Of a DNA stretch of 54,805 nucleotides, positions 45,849 through 54,805 are shown piece after piece. The stretch is from assembly GCF_000802365.1 (NCBI RefSeq), contig NZ_JSZE01000003.1:1-54805 (forward strand). The letters are read 5' to 3'. A program made the position numbers and the translations under genes. The stretch's first letter is position 1; every line of letters starts with the position of its first letter. This DNA comes from Xanthomonas cannabis pv. cannabis (GTDB lineage: Bacteria; Pseudomonadota; Gammaproteobacteria; Xanthomonadales; Xanthomonadaceae). Below the pieces are notes generated by a model that saw nothing but the letters and a program-made list of their open reading frames with translations, did no database searches and was not told where the DNA came from.

Positions 45849-46125
45849 CGGATGGTCCCTGGAACTGAGTGAGAAGGTGGCGGCGGCGCGGTGGGTCGCC
45901 GCGGCGAGGCCGCATCGACGTATCGATTGCAGCCGCGCAGACTAGCGACGCCGCGCTGTTGCCACCAGCACTCGGGTTCGGTTTTGGCGACGGGTATTCT
46001 GCCGCAGGCGCGCACGCGACACGAAACGTGCGGTAGTCGGCACTTGACCAATCCGGCGTGCGCGGTAAGTCTCGGGCAGTGGCGTGTGGAATTTCCCCCA
46101 CAGGCATCGATCGGAGAGACCACCC

Positions 46126-47754
46126 GTGGACCGTCGTACCTTCCTCACCCTGTCCGGCATCGGTGCTGCCGGGCTGCTGCTGCCGCATACGCGCCTGATC
46201 GCTGCCGAGCAGCTGCTGGCGCCGAACGATGCGGCCCGCAACCGGCGCTTGTCCGACACCGCGCTCACCACCGCCAAGGCCGCCGGTGCCAGCTACTGCG
46301 ATGTGCGCGTGGGGCGCTATCTGCGCCAGTTCGTGATCACTCGCGAGGCGCAGGTGGAGAACGTGGTCAACGCCGAATCCAGTGGCGTGGGGGTGCGCGT
46401 GCTGGCCGATGGCGCCTGGGGCTTTGCGGCCACCAACACGTTGACCAGCGATGGCGTGGCCACGGCCACGCGGCAGGCGGTGGCCATCGCCAAGGCGAAT
46501 GCGCGCTTGGGCGGCACGCCGGTGCAACTGGCGCCGGTGACCCCGGCCGGGCAGGTCAGCTGGAAGACGCCGATCCGGAAGAACGCCATGGAAGTGCCGC
46601 TGCAGGACAAGGTGGCGCTGTTGATGGACGTCAATGCCGCGGCGCTCAACGCTGGTGCCACCTTCGTGGCTTCGCGCATGTTTGCGATTAACGAGCAAAA
46701 ATATTTTGCCAGCAGCGATGGCTCCTACATCGACCAGGACGTGCATCGTTTGTGGCTCCCTTTCACTGTTACCGCAGTGGACAAGGCCAGCGGCACCTTC
46801 CGCACCCGCGACGGGCTGTCTTCGCCGATGGGCATGGGCTACGAATACCTTGATGGCGATGCCAGCCAGAAGCATCAACTGCCAGGCGGGCTGATCGGCT
46901 ACGGCCACAGCTACGACGCGCGCGAAGATGCGATTGCCGCGGCCAGGCAGGCGCGCGCCAAACTCACCGCGCCGTCGGTGAAGGCCGGTAAGTACGATCT
47001 GGTGATCGACCCGAGCAATCTGTTCCTCACCATCCACGAATCGGTTGGCCACCCACTGGAGCTCGACCGCGTGCTGGGTTACGAGGCCAATTACGCCGGC
47101 ACCAGCTTCGCTACGCTGGACAAGCGCGATGCCAAGTTTCGTTGGGGCAGTGACGCGGTGACCTTCGTCGCCGACCGCACCCAGCCGGGTAGCCTGGGCG
47201 CGGTGGGGTACGACGATGAAGGCGTCAAGACCAAACAGTGGGATCTGGTGCGCGACGGTATCCTGGTCGACTACCAATGCACGCGCGATCAGGCGCACCT
47301 GCTCGGCAAGACGGCCTCCGATGGCTGCAGTTACGCCGACTCGTGGTCCAACGTGCAATTCCAGCGCATGCCCAATGTCTCGCTGGCGGCAGGCAAGCAA
47401 CCGCTTGGTGTTGCCGAGATGATCAAGAACGTCGAGCGCGGCTTGTACATTCACGGGCGCGGTTCGTACTCGATCGATCAGCAGCGCTACAACGCGCAGT
47501 TCGGCGGGCAACTGTTCTACGAAATTGAAAATGGCCAGGTCACGCGGCTGGTGGAAGACGGTGCCTACCAGATTCGCACGCCGGAGTTCTGGAATGCCTG
47601 CAGCGCGGTGTGCGACCAACGCGATTTCCGCCTGGGCGGCTCGTTCTTCGATGGCAAGGGCCAACCGAGCCAGGTCTCGGCAGTCTCGCATGGGTCATCC
47701 ACCGCACGCTTCGATGGCATCAATGTGATCAATACCGCGCGTTCGTTGGGGTGA
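46126..47754 (+). CDS. TldD-family metalloprotease with Tat signal, copy 1
   Basis: This 542-aa protein of the TldD/PmbA family starts at GTG 46126 with GGAGAG about eight bases upstream. The amino end has a twin-arginine motif (DRRTFLTL), a hydrophobic stretch and an Ala-x-Ala-type site before EQLLAP, so export by Tat is predicted. The metal site HESVGHPLELDR (H304-E-x3-H) matches TldD. Other hallmarks are GAVGYDDEGVKTKQ and SWSNVQFQRMPNVSLAAG. E. coli TldD is cytoplasmic and works with TldE, so the signal is notable. It is a close paralogue of the gene at 48976. Confidence 0.9.
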   Translation: MDRRTFLTLSGIGAAGLLLPHTRLIAAEQLLAPNDAARNRRLSDTALTTAKAAGASYCDVRVGRYLRQFVITREAQVENVVNAESSGVGVRVLADGAWGFAATNTLTSDGVATATRQAVAIAKANARLGGTPVQLAPVTPAGQVSWKTPIRKNAMEVPLQDKVALLMDVNAAALNAGATFVASRMFAINEQKYFASSDGSYIDQDVHRLWLPFTVTAVDKASGTFRTRDGLSSPMGMGYEYLDGDASQKHQLPGGLIGYGHSYDAREDAIAAARQARAKLTAPSVKAGKYDLVIDPSNLFLTIHESVGHPLELDRVLGYEANYAGTSFATLDKRDAKFRWGSDAVTFVADRTQPGSLGAVGYDDEGVKTKQWDLVRDGILVDYQCTRDQAHLLGKTASDGCSYADSWSNVQFQRMPNVSLAAGKQPLGVAEMIKNVERGLYIHGRGSYSIDQQRYNAQFGGQLFYEIENGQVTRLVEDGAYQIRTPEFWNACSAVCDQRDFRLGGSFFDGKGQPSQVSAVSHGSSTARFDGINVINTARSLG

Positions 47755-47835
47755 GGGCTGCGAGCAAACGGGTGGCAGTGTCTTTGCTAAGGCAGTCTTA
47801 CGTGGAAGTAGGTGGGGCGCTACTATCAACGAGTG

Positions 47836-48125
47836 TCGGCTGGTGGTTTTGTTGAAAAAAATGTCGCGTCGACAGCTTGCAGACTGCTTGTTGAAACCTG
47901 CGCGCACCGACCATCTCCACTGGCCCTTGCCCGCCCACCGTCGCGGGACCCTTGGCGGCATGGATGCCGCCACGGAGCTTACATGGACGTACTTGCAGCG
48001 TGTCCCGCGATGGTGGGCGGGCAAGGGCCCTGCAGGAATGGCGCAGACCGTACGCTCTGCGCCTGACCTGTCCGTAGCGAGCAATCAGATAGCAACGCCT
48101 GCATGGTGCTTATCGCGAGCGCTTG
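47836..48125 (+). repeat. Long hairpin repeat, block 1
   Basis: The block contains a 27-base arm at 47922-47948 (GGCCCTTGCCCGCCCACCGT...) that pairs with 48003-48029 with one mismatch. Inside the loop is a smaller inverted repeat GGCGGCATGGATGCCGCC. Confidence 0.75.
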
Positions 48126-48145
48126 GTGATCTTCAAGCTTCAAGC

Positions 48146-48240
48146 CTGATCGAGGGCGCGGTGCCCTCACCGCTCGCGGGACACGCCGCAAGTACGTCCC
48201 TGTAGGCTCGGTGGCGGCATCCATGCCGCCACACGGTCCC
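48146..48240 (-). repeat. Inverted partial copy of the hairpin repeat
   Basis: Read on the minus strand this contains GCGGGACCGTGTGGCGGCAT and GACGTACTTGCGGCGTGTCC, matching the centre of blocks 1 and 2. Confidence 0.65.
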
Positions 48241-48267
48241 GCAATCGGCGAGGACACCACGCCAGAC

Positions 48268-48560
48268 AGTTGGTTGGTGGTTTTTTCGAAAAGCAAAGGT
48301 CACCACGCAGCCAGCTTGCGAGTCGCTGTTGAGATCCATGCGGACCGACCATCTCGACTGGTCCTTGCCCGCCCACCGTCGCGGGACCCTTGGCGGCATG
48401 GATGCCGCCACGGAGCTACATGGATGTACTTGCAGCGTGTCCTGCGATGGTGGGCGGGCAAGGGCCCTGCAGCAAAGGCGCAGATAATCCGCTTTGCGCC
48501 TGATTTACCTGGATCGAGCAATCAGGTAGCGACGACTGCATCGTGCGTGCGTATCGCGAT
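48268..48560 (+). repeat. Long hairpin repeat, block 2
   Basis: This is a direct copy of block 1 with scattered differences. The same long arms occur at about 48361-48386 and 48440-48466. The motif GAGGACACCACGCCAGACAG precedes this block (about 48250) and the partial third copy (about 48590). Confidence 0.75.
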
Positions 48561-48975
48561 CAATTTGTTCTATTGAAGTCTTGTCGAGGCGAGGACACCA
48601 CGCCAGACAGTTGGCCGGTGGTGTGTTGAATAACGAAAATGCCATGTTGCTGGTTTCTTTTTGACGCTCTGCGCACCGACCATCGTGGACGGTCCTTGCA
48701 GCAACGTGGCAGGTTGATCCGGCCTGCGACGAATCGACTGACCTGCGTGGCAAAACGATCGCGCGGTCTACGTTCCTCCAGCGGCGCTCGCCACGTTCGC
48801 AGGCGGCCAAGCCGCACCACGCGATGCATGCCGGTATTCCACCTGATCACGGACCCCTGCCGAAAGTCATTTGACGCAGCAATCATCGCCCGGCAAGAAT
48901 CGGCGATGCCGCGTGGAGCGCTCCACGCATCACCACACCACCTGCGCGCCGCGCGGGACTATTGGGGAGTTGCCC

Positions 48976-50610
48976 GTGCAGCGACGTGATTTCCTGGCCC
49001 TCACCGGGCTGACCATGGGCGGGCTGATCGTGCCGGCCTATTTCGGCAAGGCGATCGCCGCCGAGCAGTTGTTGACACCCTTCGATGTGGGCCGCAAGAA
49101 GCGCTTGGCCGACGCCGGCTTGAACGCTGCGCGTCAGGCAGGGGCGAGCTATTGCGACGTGCGCATTGGCCGCTATCTGCGCCAGTTCGTGATTACCCGC
49201 GAAGACAAGGTGCAGAACGTGGTCAACACCGAATCCATCGGGGCCGGCGTCCGCGTGATCGTGGGCGGTGCATGGGGCTTTGCCGCCACCAACGAGCTCA
49301 CCGAACAAGGCGTGGCCAAGGCCGCCGCGCAGGCAGCGGCGATTGCCAAGGCCAATGCCAAGGTGCAGGGCACGCCGGTGCAGCTGGCACCAACGCCGGG
49401 CGTTGGCGAAGTCAGCTGGAAGACGCCGATCAAGAAGAACGCGATGGAAGTGCCGATCAAGGACAAGGTGGACCTGCTGCTCGGCGTCAACGCCGCCGCT
49501 ACCGCGGCCGGCGCCAACTTCGTCAACTCGATGCTGTTCGTGGTTAACGAGCAGAAATATTTCGCCAGCACAGACGGCTCCTACATCGACCAGGACGTGC
49601 ACCGCATCTGGGCCCCGATGAGCGTGACCGCCATCGACAAGGTCAGCGGCAAGTTCCGCACGCGCGATGGTCTATCCGCGCCCATGGGCATGGGTTACGA
49701 ATATCTGGATGGCGCCGCATCCGGCAAGTTCGTCTCGCCCAACGGTGTGGTGAATTACGGCCTGTCCTACGACATGAAGGAAGACGCCATCGCCGCGGCC
49801 AAGCAGGCGCAGGAAAAGCTCAAGGCGCCATCGGTGAAGCCGGGCAAGTACGACCTGGTGCTGGACCCCTCGCATACCTGGCTGACCATCCACGAGTCGG
49901 TGGGCCACCCCCTGGAGCTGGACCGCGTGCTCGGCTACGAGGCCAACTACGCCGGCACCAGTTTCGCCACGCTGGACAAGCTCAAGGCCAACTTCCAGTA
50001 CGGCAGCGACAAGGTGCACATCCTGGCCGACAAAACCCAGCCCGGCAGCCTGGGCGCGGTGGGCTACGACGATGAAGGCGTCAAGACCAAGCAGTGGGAC
50101 CTGATCCGCGACGGCAAGCTGGTGGACTACCAGGCCATCCGCGACCAGGCGCATATCCTGGGCAAGACCGCGTCCGATGGCTGCTGCTATGCCGACTCGT
50201 GGTCGAGCGTGCAGTTCCAGCGCATGGCCAACGTGTCGCTGGCGGCCGGCAAGACGCCGCTGAGCGTGAGCGAGTTGATCAAGGACGTGGAAAACGGCAT
50301 CTACATCATCGGTGACGGCTCGTTCTCCATCGACCAGCAGCGCTATAACGCGCAGTTCGGTGGGCAGCTGTTCTACGAAATCAAGAATGGTGCGATCACC
50401 CGCATGCTCGAAGACGTGGCCTACCAGATCCGCACGCCGGAATTCTGGAATGCCTGCAGCGCCGTGGCCGATCAGCGCGACTACCGCCTGGGCGGTTCGT
50501 TCTTCGACGGCAAGGGCCAGCCGAGTCAGGTCTCGGCGGTCTCGCATGGGTCGTCCACCGCCCGTTTCGACGGCATCAACGTCATCAACACCGCCCGCTC
50601 GCTCGGCTGA
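48976..50610 (+). CDS. TldD-family metalloprotease with Tat signal, copy 2
   Basis: This 544-aa paralogue of the protein at 46126 is highly similar along its length. GTG 48976 has GGGGAG about six bases upstream. It has a twin-arginine motif (QRRDFLAL), a hydrophobic stretch and a predicted cleavage at AIAA before EQLL. The metal site HESVGHPLELDR lies at H306. It is followed after 14 bases by a PmbA/TldE-like gene, so this copy forms the likely functional pair. The copy at 46126 lacks an adjacent partner. Confidence 0.92.
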   Translation: MQRRDFLALTGLTMGGLIVPAYFGKAIAAEQLLTPFDVGRKKRLADAGLNAARQAGASYCDVRIGRYLRQFVITREDKVQNVVNTESIGAGVRVIVGGAWGFAATNELTEQGVAKAAAQAAAIAKANAKVQGTPVQLAPTPGVGEVSWKTPIKKNAMEVPIKDKVDLLLGVNAAATAAGANFVNSMLFVVNEQKYFASTDGSYIDQDVHRIWAPMSVTAIDKVSGKFRTRDGLSAPMGMGYEYLDGAASGKFVSPNGVVNYGLSYDMKEDAIAAAKQAQEKLKAPSVKPGKYDLVLDPSHTWLTIHESVGHPLELDRVLGYEANYAGTSFATLDKLKANFQYGSDKVHILADKTQPGSLGAVGYDDEGVKTKQWDLIRDGKLVDYQAIRDQAHILGKTASDGCCYADSWSSVQFQRMANVSLAAGKTPLSVSELIKDVENGIYIIGDGSFSIDQQRYNAQFGGQLFYEIKNGAITRMLEDVAYQIRTPEFWNACSAVADQRDYRLGGSFFDGKGQPSQVSAVSHGSSTARFDGINVINTARSLG

Positions 50611-50624
50611 CAGGAGAAACCCAC

Positions 50625-51959
50625 ATGAGCATCCTTACCGAAGCGCAGGCCAAGGCCATTCTGGACAAGGTCATCAAGCTGTCCAAGGCCGACGAGTGCA
50701 CCGCCACGCTCACCGGCTCGATCGACGGCAACATCCGGTTTGCGCTCAACAACGTGTCCACCAGCGGCATCGTCGACAACACCGACCTGCAGGTGCAGGT
50801 GGCGTTCGGCAAGCGCGTGGGCGTTGCCACCATCAACGAGTTCGATGACGCCTCGCTGGAACGGGTGGTGCGTCGCGCCGAAGACCTGGCGCGGCTGGCC
50901 CCGGAAAACCCCGAGTTCATGCCGGCGGTCGACAAGCAGACCTACAAACCCAGCCCCACCTTCAGCGAGTCCACGGCAGCGGTGGACCCGACGTTCCGTG
51001 CGCAGGTCGCGGCCGATTCGATCGCACCGTGCAAGGGCAAGGGCCTGATCGCCGCCGGCTTTCTGGAAGACGGCCAGAGCTTTACCGCGTTCGCCAACAG
51101 CAAGGGCAACTTCGGCTACCAGCGCGGTGCGCGCTTCGACTACACCTGCACCGTGCGCACCGAAGATGGCCGAGGTTCGGGCTGGGTGGGCCGCAATCTG
51201 AAGGATGCCGCCGACTTCAAGGCCGAGCAGGACATCCGCATCGCGATGCGCAAGGCCAGCGACTCGTCCGAGGCCAAGGCACTGGAACCGGGCAAGTACA
51301 CGGTGATCCTGGAGCCGGCCGCGGCGGCCGGGCTGATCTCCTTCATGATGAATTTCTTCGACGCACGCCGCGCCGACGAAGGCCGCAGCTTCCTGTCCAA
51401 GAAGGGCGGCGGCAACAAGCTCGGCGAGCAGGTCTACGACTCGCGCGTGAACATCACCGCCGACCCGTGGGATGCGCGCGCGGCGGTGCTGCCGTGGGAC
51501 GAGGAAGGCCTGCCGCGCGAGAAGATGGCCATCGTGGAAAACGGCAAGATCGCCAACCTGCAGTATTCGCGTTTCTGGGCGCAGAAGAACGGCAAGCGTG
51601 CGGTCGGCGAGCCGGGCAACCTGCTGATGGCCGGCGGCGACAAGAACATCGCCGAGCTGGTGCGCGGTACCGAGAAAGGCATCCTGGTCACGCGCACCTG
51701 GTACATCCGCATGGTCGACCCGCAGACCGTGCTGCTCACCGGGCTCACCCGCGATGGCACGTTCTACATCGAGAACGGACAGATCAAGTATCCGGTGAAG
51801 AATTTCCGCTTCAACGAATCGCCGGTGATCATGCTCAATAACATCGACGAACTCGGCAAGCCGGTGCGCGTGGCTGGCGATGAATCCAGCTTCGTGATGA
51901 TGATTCCGCCGATGCGGCTGCGTGATTTTACGTTTACCTCATTGTCGGATGCGGTGTGA
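50625..51959 (+). CDS. PmbA/TldE-family protein
   Basis: This 444-aa protein of the TldD/PmbA superfamily lacks the HExxxH motif, as TldE-type partners do. It has a helical amino end (LTEAQAKAILDKVIKLSKAD), GARFDYTCTVRTEDGRGSGW, SRVNITADPWDARAAVLPWD and VTRTWYIRMVDPQTVLLTGL. CAGGAG lies about nine bases before ATG 50625. No signal peptide is seen, which does not match the Tat signal on its presumed TldD partner. It is in the same transcript as the upstream tldD copy. Confidence 0.88.
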   Translation: MSILTEAQAKAILDKVIKLSKADECTATLTGSIDGNIRFALNNVSTSGIVDNTDLQVQVAFGKRVGVATINEFDDASLERVVRRAEDLARLAPENPEFMPAVDKQTYKPSPTFSESTAAVDPTFRAQVAADSIAPCKGKGLIAAGFLEDGQSFTAFANSKGNFGYQRGARFDYTCTVRTEDGRGSGWVGRNLKDAADFKAEQDIRIAMRKASDSSEAKALEPGKYTVILEPAAAAGLISFMMNFFDARRADEGRSFLSKKGGGNKLGEQVYDSRVNITADPWDARAAVLPWDEEGLPREKMAIVENGKIANLQYSRFWAQKNGKRAVGEPGNLLMAGGDKNIAELVRGTEKGILVTRTWYIRMVDPQTVLLTGLTRDGTFYIENGQIKYPVKNFRFNESPVIMLNNIDELGKPVRVAGDESSFVMMIPPMRLRDFTFTSLSDAV

Positions 51960-51964
51960 GTGAG

Positions 51965-52000
51965 GGGCAGGGATTCGGGAATGGGGATTCGGGATTCGAA
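51965..52000. repeat. GGGATTC short-period repeat
   Basis: A series of GGGATTC/GGGAATG units sits after the PmbA/TldE-like stop. It lies inside the open frame upstream of the DUF4159 gene, which argues for a later start of that gene. Confidence 0.55.
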
Positions 52001-52067
52001 GAGCGCACGCAGCTCTCCTGCGCCCGTCATCTTGCCGGCACGTGTTGTTCCAGCGCTCCGATCCCCG

Positions 52068-52778
52068 GTGCCGCGCTTGGCTGATCGCCGCCACTTTCTC
52101 GGTCTGCTGCTCGGTAGCGTCGCTGCGTTGGCGCTACCGCGGCAGGCACGGGCGGCGGGTAATTACGATTTCTGGTTTACCCGGCTGCGGTATGACTCGG
52201 GCGATTGGGATGTGGATGCGCGCATGCCGTCCAACCTGATCACCTCGTTGATCGATTACACCCAGTTGCGCGTGGACCCGGAGGAGCATGTGCTGGATCT
52301 GGCCGACCCGCGCATGCTGCAGGCGCCGTTCTGCTATCTGTCCGGGCACAAGCTGGTGGAGTTCAATCCGGCCGAGCGGCGCAATTTCGAACACTACGTA
52401 CGCAATGGCGGCTTCGTGTTCGTGGACGACTGCAACCACGACATCGATGGCCTGTTCGCCACCTCGTTCGAAGCGCAGATGGCCTCCATCTTCGGCAAGA
52501 CCGCACTGCAGAAGTTGCCCAAGTCGCATCGCCTCTACAGCGCGTTCTTCAAGTTTCCCGATGGCCCGCCGGCCACCAGCTTCGAGCTCAATGGCTGGGG
52601 CGATGACCTGGTGCACGATTACCTCAAGGGCATCAGCATCGACGGCCGGCTGGGAGTGCTGTACAGCAACAAGGATTACGGCTGCGAATGGGATTACGAC
52701 TGGCGCAACAAGCGCTTCCTGGCCGAAGACAACACCCGCTTCGGCGTCAACATCGTGATGTATGCGTTGACCAACTGA
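52068..52778 (+). CDS. DUF4159 protein with Tat signal
   Basis: This 236-aa protein has a twin-arginine signal (LADRRHFLGLLLGSVAALAL, then an ARA site). The mature part has NYDFWFTRLRYDSGDWDVDA, LSGHKLVEFNPAERRNFEHY, GGFVFVDDCNHDIDG and YSNKDYGCEWDYD, matching the DUF4159 family. The start is uncertain: GTG 52068 is used, and an open frame back to 51960 crosses a repeat. These proteins are commonly encoded beside MoxR/DUF58 genes, as here. Confidence 0.82.
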   Translation: MPRLADRRHFLGLLLGSVAALALPRQARAAGNYDFWFTRLRYDSGDWDVDARMPSNLITSLIDYTQLRVDPEEHVLDLADPRMLQAPFCYLSGHKLVEFNPAERRNFEHYVRNGGFVFVDDCNHDIDGLFATSFEAQMASIFGKTALQKLPKSHRLYSAFFKFPDGPPATSFELNGWGDDLVHDYLKGISIDGRLGVLYSNKDYGCEWDYDWRNKRFLAEDNTRFGVNIVMYALTN

Positions 52779-52789
52779 CATCGATCCGT

Positions 52790-52850
52790 AGGAGCGCGCT
52801 GGCGCGCGATGCCGTATCGATAACGCCACATCGCGCGCCAGCGCGCTCCT
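52790..52850. repeat. Perfect 22-bp inverted repeat (REP-type)
   Basis: An arm at 52790-52811 (AGGAGCGCGCTGGCGCGCGA...) and its exact complement at 52829-52850 enclose 17 bases. This is typical of Xanthomonas REP elements and lies between the DUF4159 and MoxR genes. Confidence 0.8.
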
Positions 52851-52881
52851 GCACCAGCAGCCACATAACGAGACGTTTTCC

Positions 52882-53874
<993 letters not shown>

Positions 53875-53884
53875 GCGCAACGAC

Positions 53885-54781
53885 ATGCACGCCCCGTTGC
53901 CGGCGCTGATTCCAGCCGATGTGCGCAGCCGCCTGCGCGGCCTGCAGCTGCGGGCGCGTCAGGCCCAGGGCGGCCACGGCATCGGCCAGCACGCCAGCCG
54001 CAGCCGCGGCGCCGGTCTGGAATTCGCCCAATACCGCGCTTACGAACCGGGCGATGCGCTGCGCCAGATCGACTGGAAGCTGTACGCACGCTCTGACCGC
54101 TTTTTCGTGCGCGAAGCCGAGCGCGAAAGCCCGCTCACCGTGTGGCTGCTGCTCGATGCCACCGCATCGGCCGGGCAGGCCGACAGCGCGCGCCCGGACC
54201 ACACCCGCCTGCACACGATGGCCACGCTGGCCGCCTGTGCGGCAGAGGTGGCGCTGCAGCAGGGCGATCGCGTCGGGCTGTATGCCTTGCATGGCGGCGG
54301 CCTGGTGGCGGTGCCGGCCGGTGTCGGCAGCCGCCAGCGCGACCGGCTGTGGCTGGCCTTGCACGGCCTGCGCGCCGGTGGCCGCTGGCCGGGGCTGGAT
54401 GCGGTGCGTCCGTTATGGGAACGCATCGCCGCACACGACCTGCTGCTGTCCATCGGCGACGGCTTCGATGAAGAACTGGCCAGCGCACTGGAAAAATTCG
54501 CCGCCGCCCGCCGCGACGTGGTGCAGCTGCAGGTGCTGACCTGCGATGAGCGCGATTTCCCGTTCGATGGCGGCCACCGCTTCCGCGACCCGGAAACCGG
54601 CGAAGAACTGCTCGGCGATGGCGCGGCGATGCGCGCGGACTACCTGCAGCGCTTTGCCGCCGCCCAGCGCGCGCGTCAGGCACGCTGGCAGGCCGCCGGC
54701 ATCGCGCACGCCGTGCACTATCTGGATGCACCGCCCGACGCCACCCTGCGCCAGGTGTTTGCCCGGGGCATGACGCGATGA
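53885..54781 (+). CDS. DUF58 protein
   Basis: This 298-aa protein has the DUF58 core RAYEPGDALRQIDWKLYARS followed by FFVREAE and a vWA-like half starting VWLLLDATASAG. ATG 53885 lies 11 bases after the MoxR stop. Its stop overlaps the next start (ATGA). It is a usual partner of MoxR ATPases. Confidence 0.9.
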   Translation: MHAPLPALIPADVRSRLRGLQLRARQAQGGHGIGQHASRSRGAGLEFAQYRAYEPGDALRQIDWKLYARSDRFFVREAERESPLTVWLLLDATASAGQADSARPDHTRLHTMATLAACAAEVALQQGDRVGLYALHGGGLVAVPAGVGSRQRDRLWLALHGLRAGGRWPGLDAVRPLWERIAAHDLLLSIGDGFDEELASALEKFAAARRDVVQLQVLTCDERDFPFDGGHRFRDPETGEELLGDGAAMRADYLQRFAAAQRARQARWQAAGIAHAVHYLDAPPDATLRQVFARGMTR

Positions 54782-54805
54782 GCGTGCGGGTGCAGTGCGC
54801 CGTGC
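54778..54805 (+). CDS. Start of next gene (cut by window end)
   Basis: ATG 54778 overlaps the DUF58 stop and the frame is open to the end (SVRVQCAV). In similar clusters a membrane BatA-like or DUF4381 protein follows; the fragment is too short to tell. Confidence 0.4.

Larger units (their letters stand above)
47755..48975. other. Repeat array between two tldD paralogues
   Basis: This 1.2-kb stretch has no supported gene. It holds two long similar blocks (about 47836-48125 and 48268-48560), a partial third (about 48590-48705) and an inverted shorter copy (about 48146-48240). The short open frames crossing it follow the repeats. Confidence 0.6.

Noticed and set aside
45751..47691. 646-aa open frame on the minus strand
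   Set aside because: It is antisense to the first TldD gene and has no domain.
47836..48705. CRISPR-like array
   Set aside because: The units are about 290 bases, few, diverged and include an inverted copy; there are no short spacers and no cas genes.

Overview
The window reads as a Xanthomonas-type (Xanthomonadaceae) chromosome segment. This rests on recognisable housekeeping genes with strong G/C third positions (fabV, lldD, tyrB, fbp, ku-ligD, adhP/exaC-type dehydrogenases), a signal-peptide-bearing pectate-lyase-like gene typical of plant pathogens, and dispersed Xanthomonas-style intergenic hairpin repeats. Species cannot be fixed from this sequence alone.

Region 1 (1-~14.3 kb) is an accessory island with visibly lower G+C than its surroundings. 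A decayed IS481-type transposase lies on the left and a short tRNA-like 3' fragment on the right. Between them is a one-strand cluster that looks like a RiPP (ribosomally made, post-translationally modified peptide) locus. It contains an FtsX/MacB-like permease, a 54-aa precursor peptide, a radical SAM/SPASM maturase, three 2-oxoglutarate/Fe(II) oxygenases (two of prolyl-4-hydroxylase type), and a protein resembling the HExxH peptide-modification family whose HExxH motif has decayed to QETSR. It continues with a TonB-C-like lipoprotein, a MacA-like adaptor, a MacB-type ATPase, a miniature HlyD/CvaA-like adaptor and a C39-peptidase ABC exporter. Most genes from the maturase onward overlap or nearly touch. 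The precursor is separated from the maturase by a perfect 12-bp hairpin. The inferred product is a short peptide with a Phe-x-Lys crosslink and hydroxylated prolines, trimmed and exported by the C39 transporter. This is the best candidate for an undescribed system here.

Region 2 (14.9-25 kb) holds fabV (TTG start, clear terminator), a large winged-helix/STAND ATPase/TPR membrane regulator translationally coupled to an unknown 140-aa protein, a DesK/DesR-like two-component pair, an isoprenylcysteine methyltransferase-family protein and lldD.

Region 3 (25-36 kb) has a ku-ligD end-joining operon with a small upstream gene, a 53-aa ORF, an alcohol/aldehyde dehydrogenase set with a DUF779 protein, a small periplasmic protein and a TonB-dependent receptor.

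Region 4 (36-46 kb) has tyrB, fbp, a small secreted protein, a frameshifted gene, a DUF2164 protein, a leftward three-gene operon (alpha/beta hydrolase, MAPEG protein, HEMGH metallopeptidase) divergent from an AraC regulator, and a frameshifted beta-helix pectate-lyase-like gene.

Region 5 (46-54.8 kb) has two Tat-signal-bearing TldD paralogues separated by a 1.2-kb array of hairpin repeats, a PmbA/TldE-like gene, a DUF4159 protein, a MoxR ATPase and a DUF58 protein. A further gene begins at the very end.
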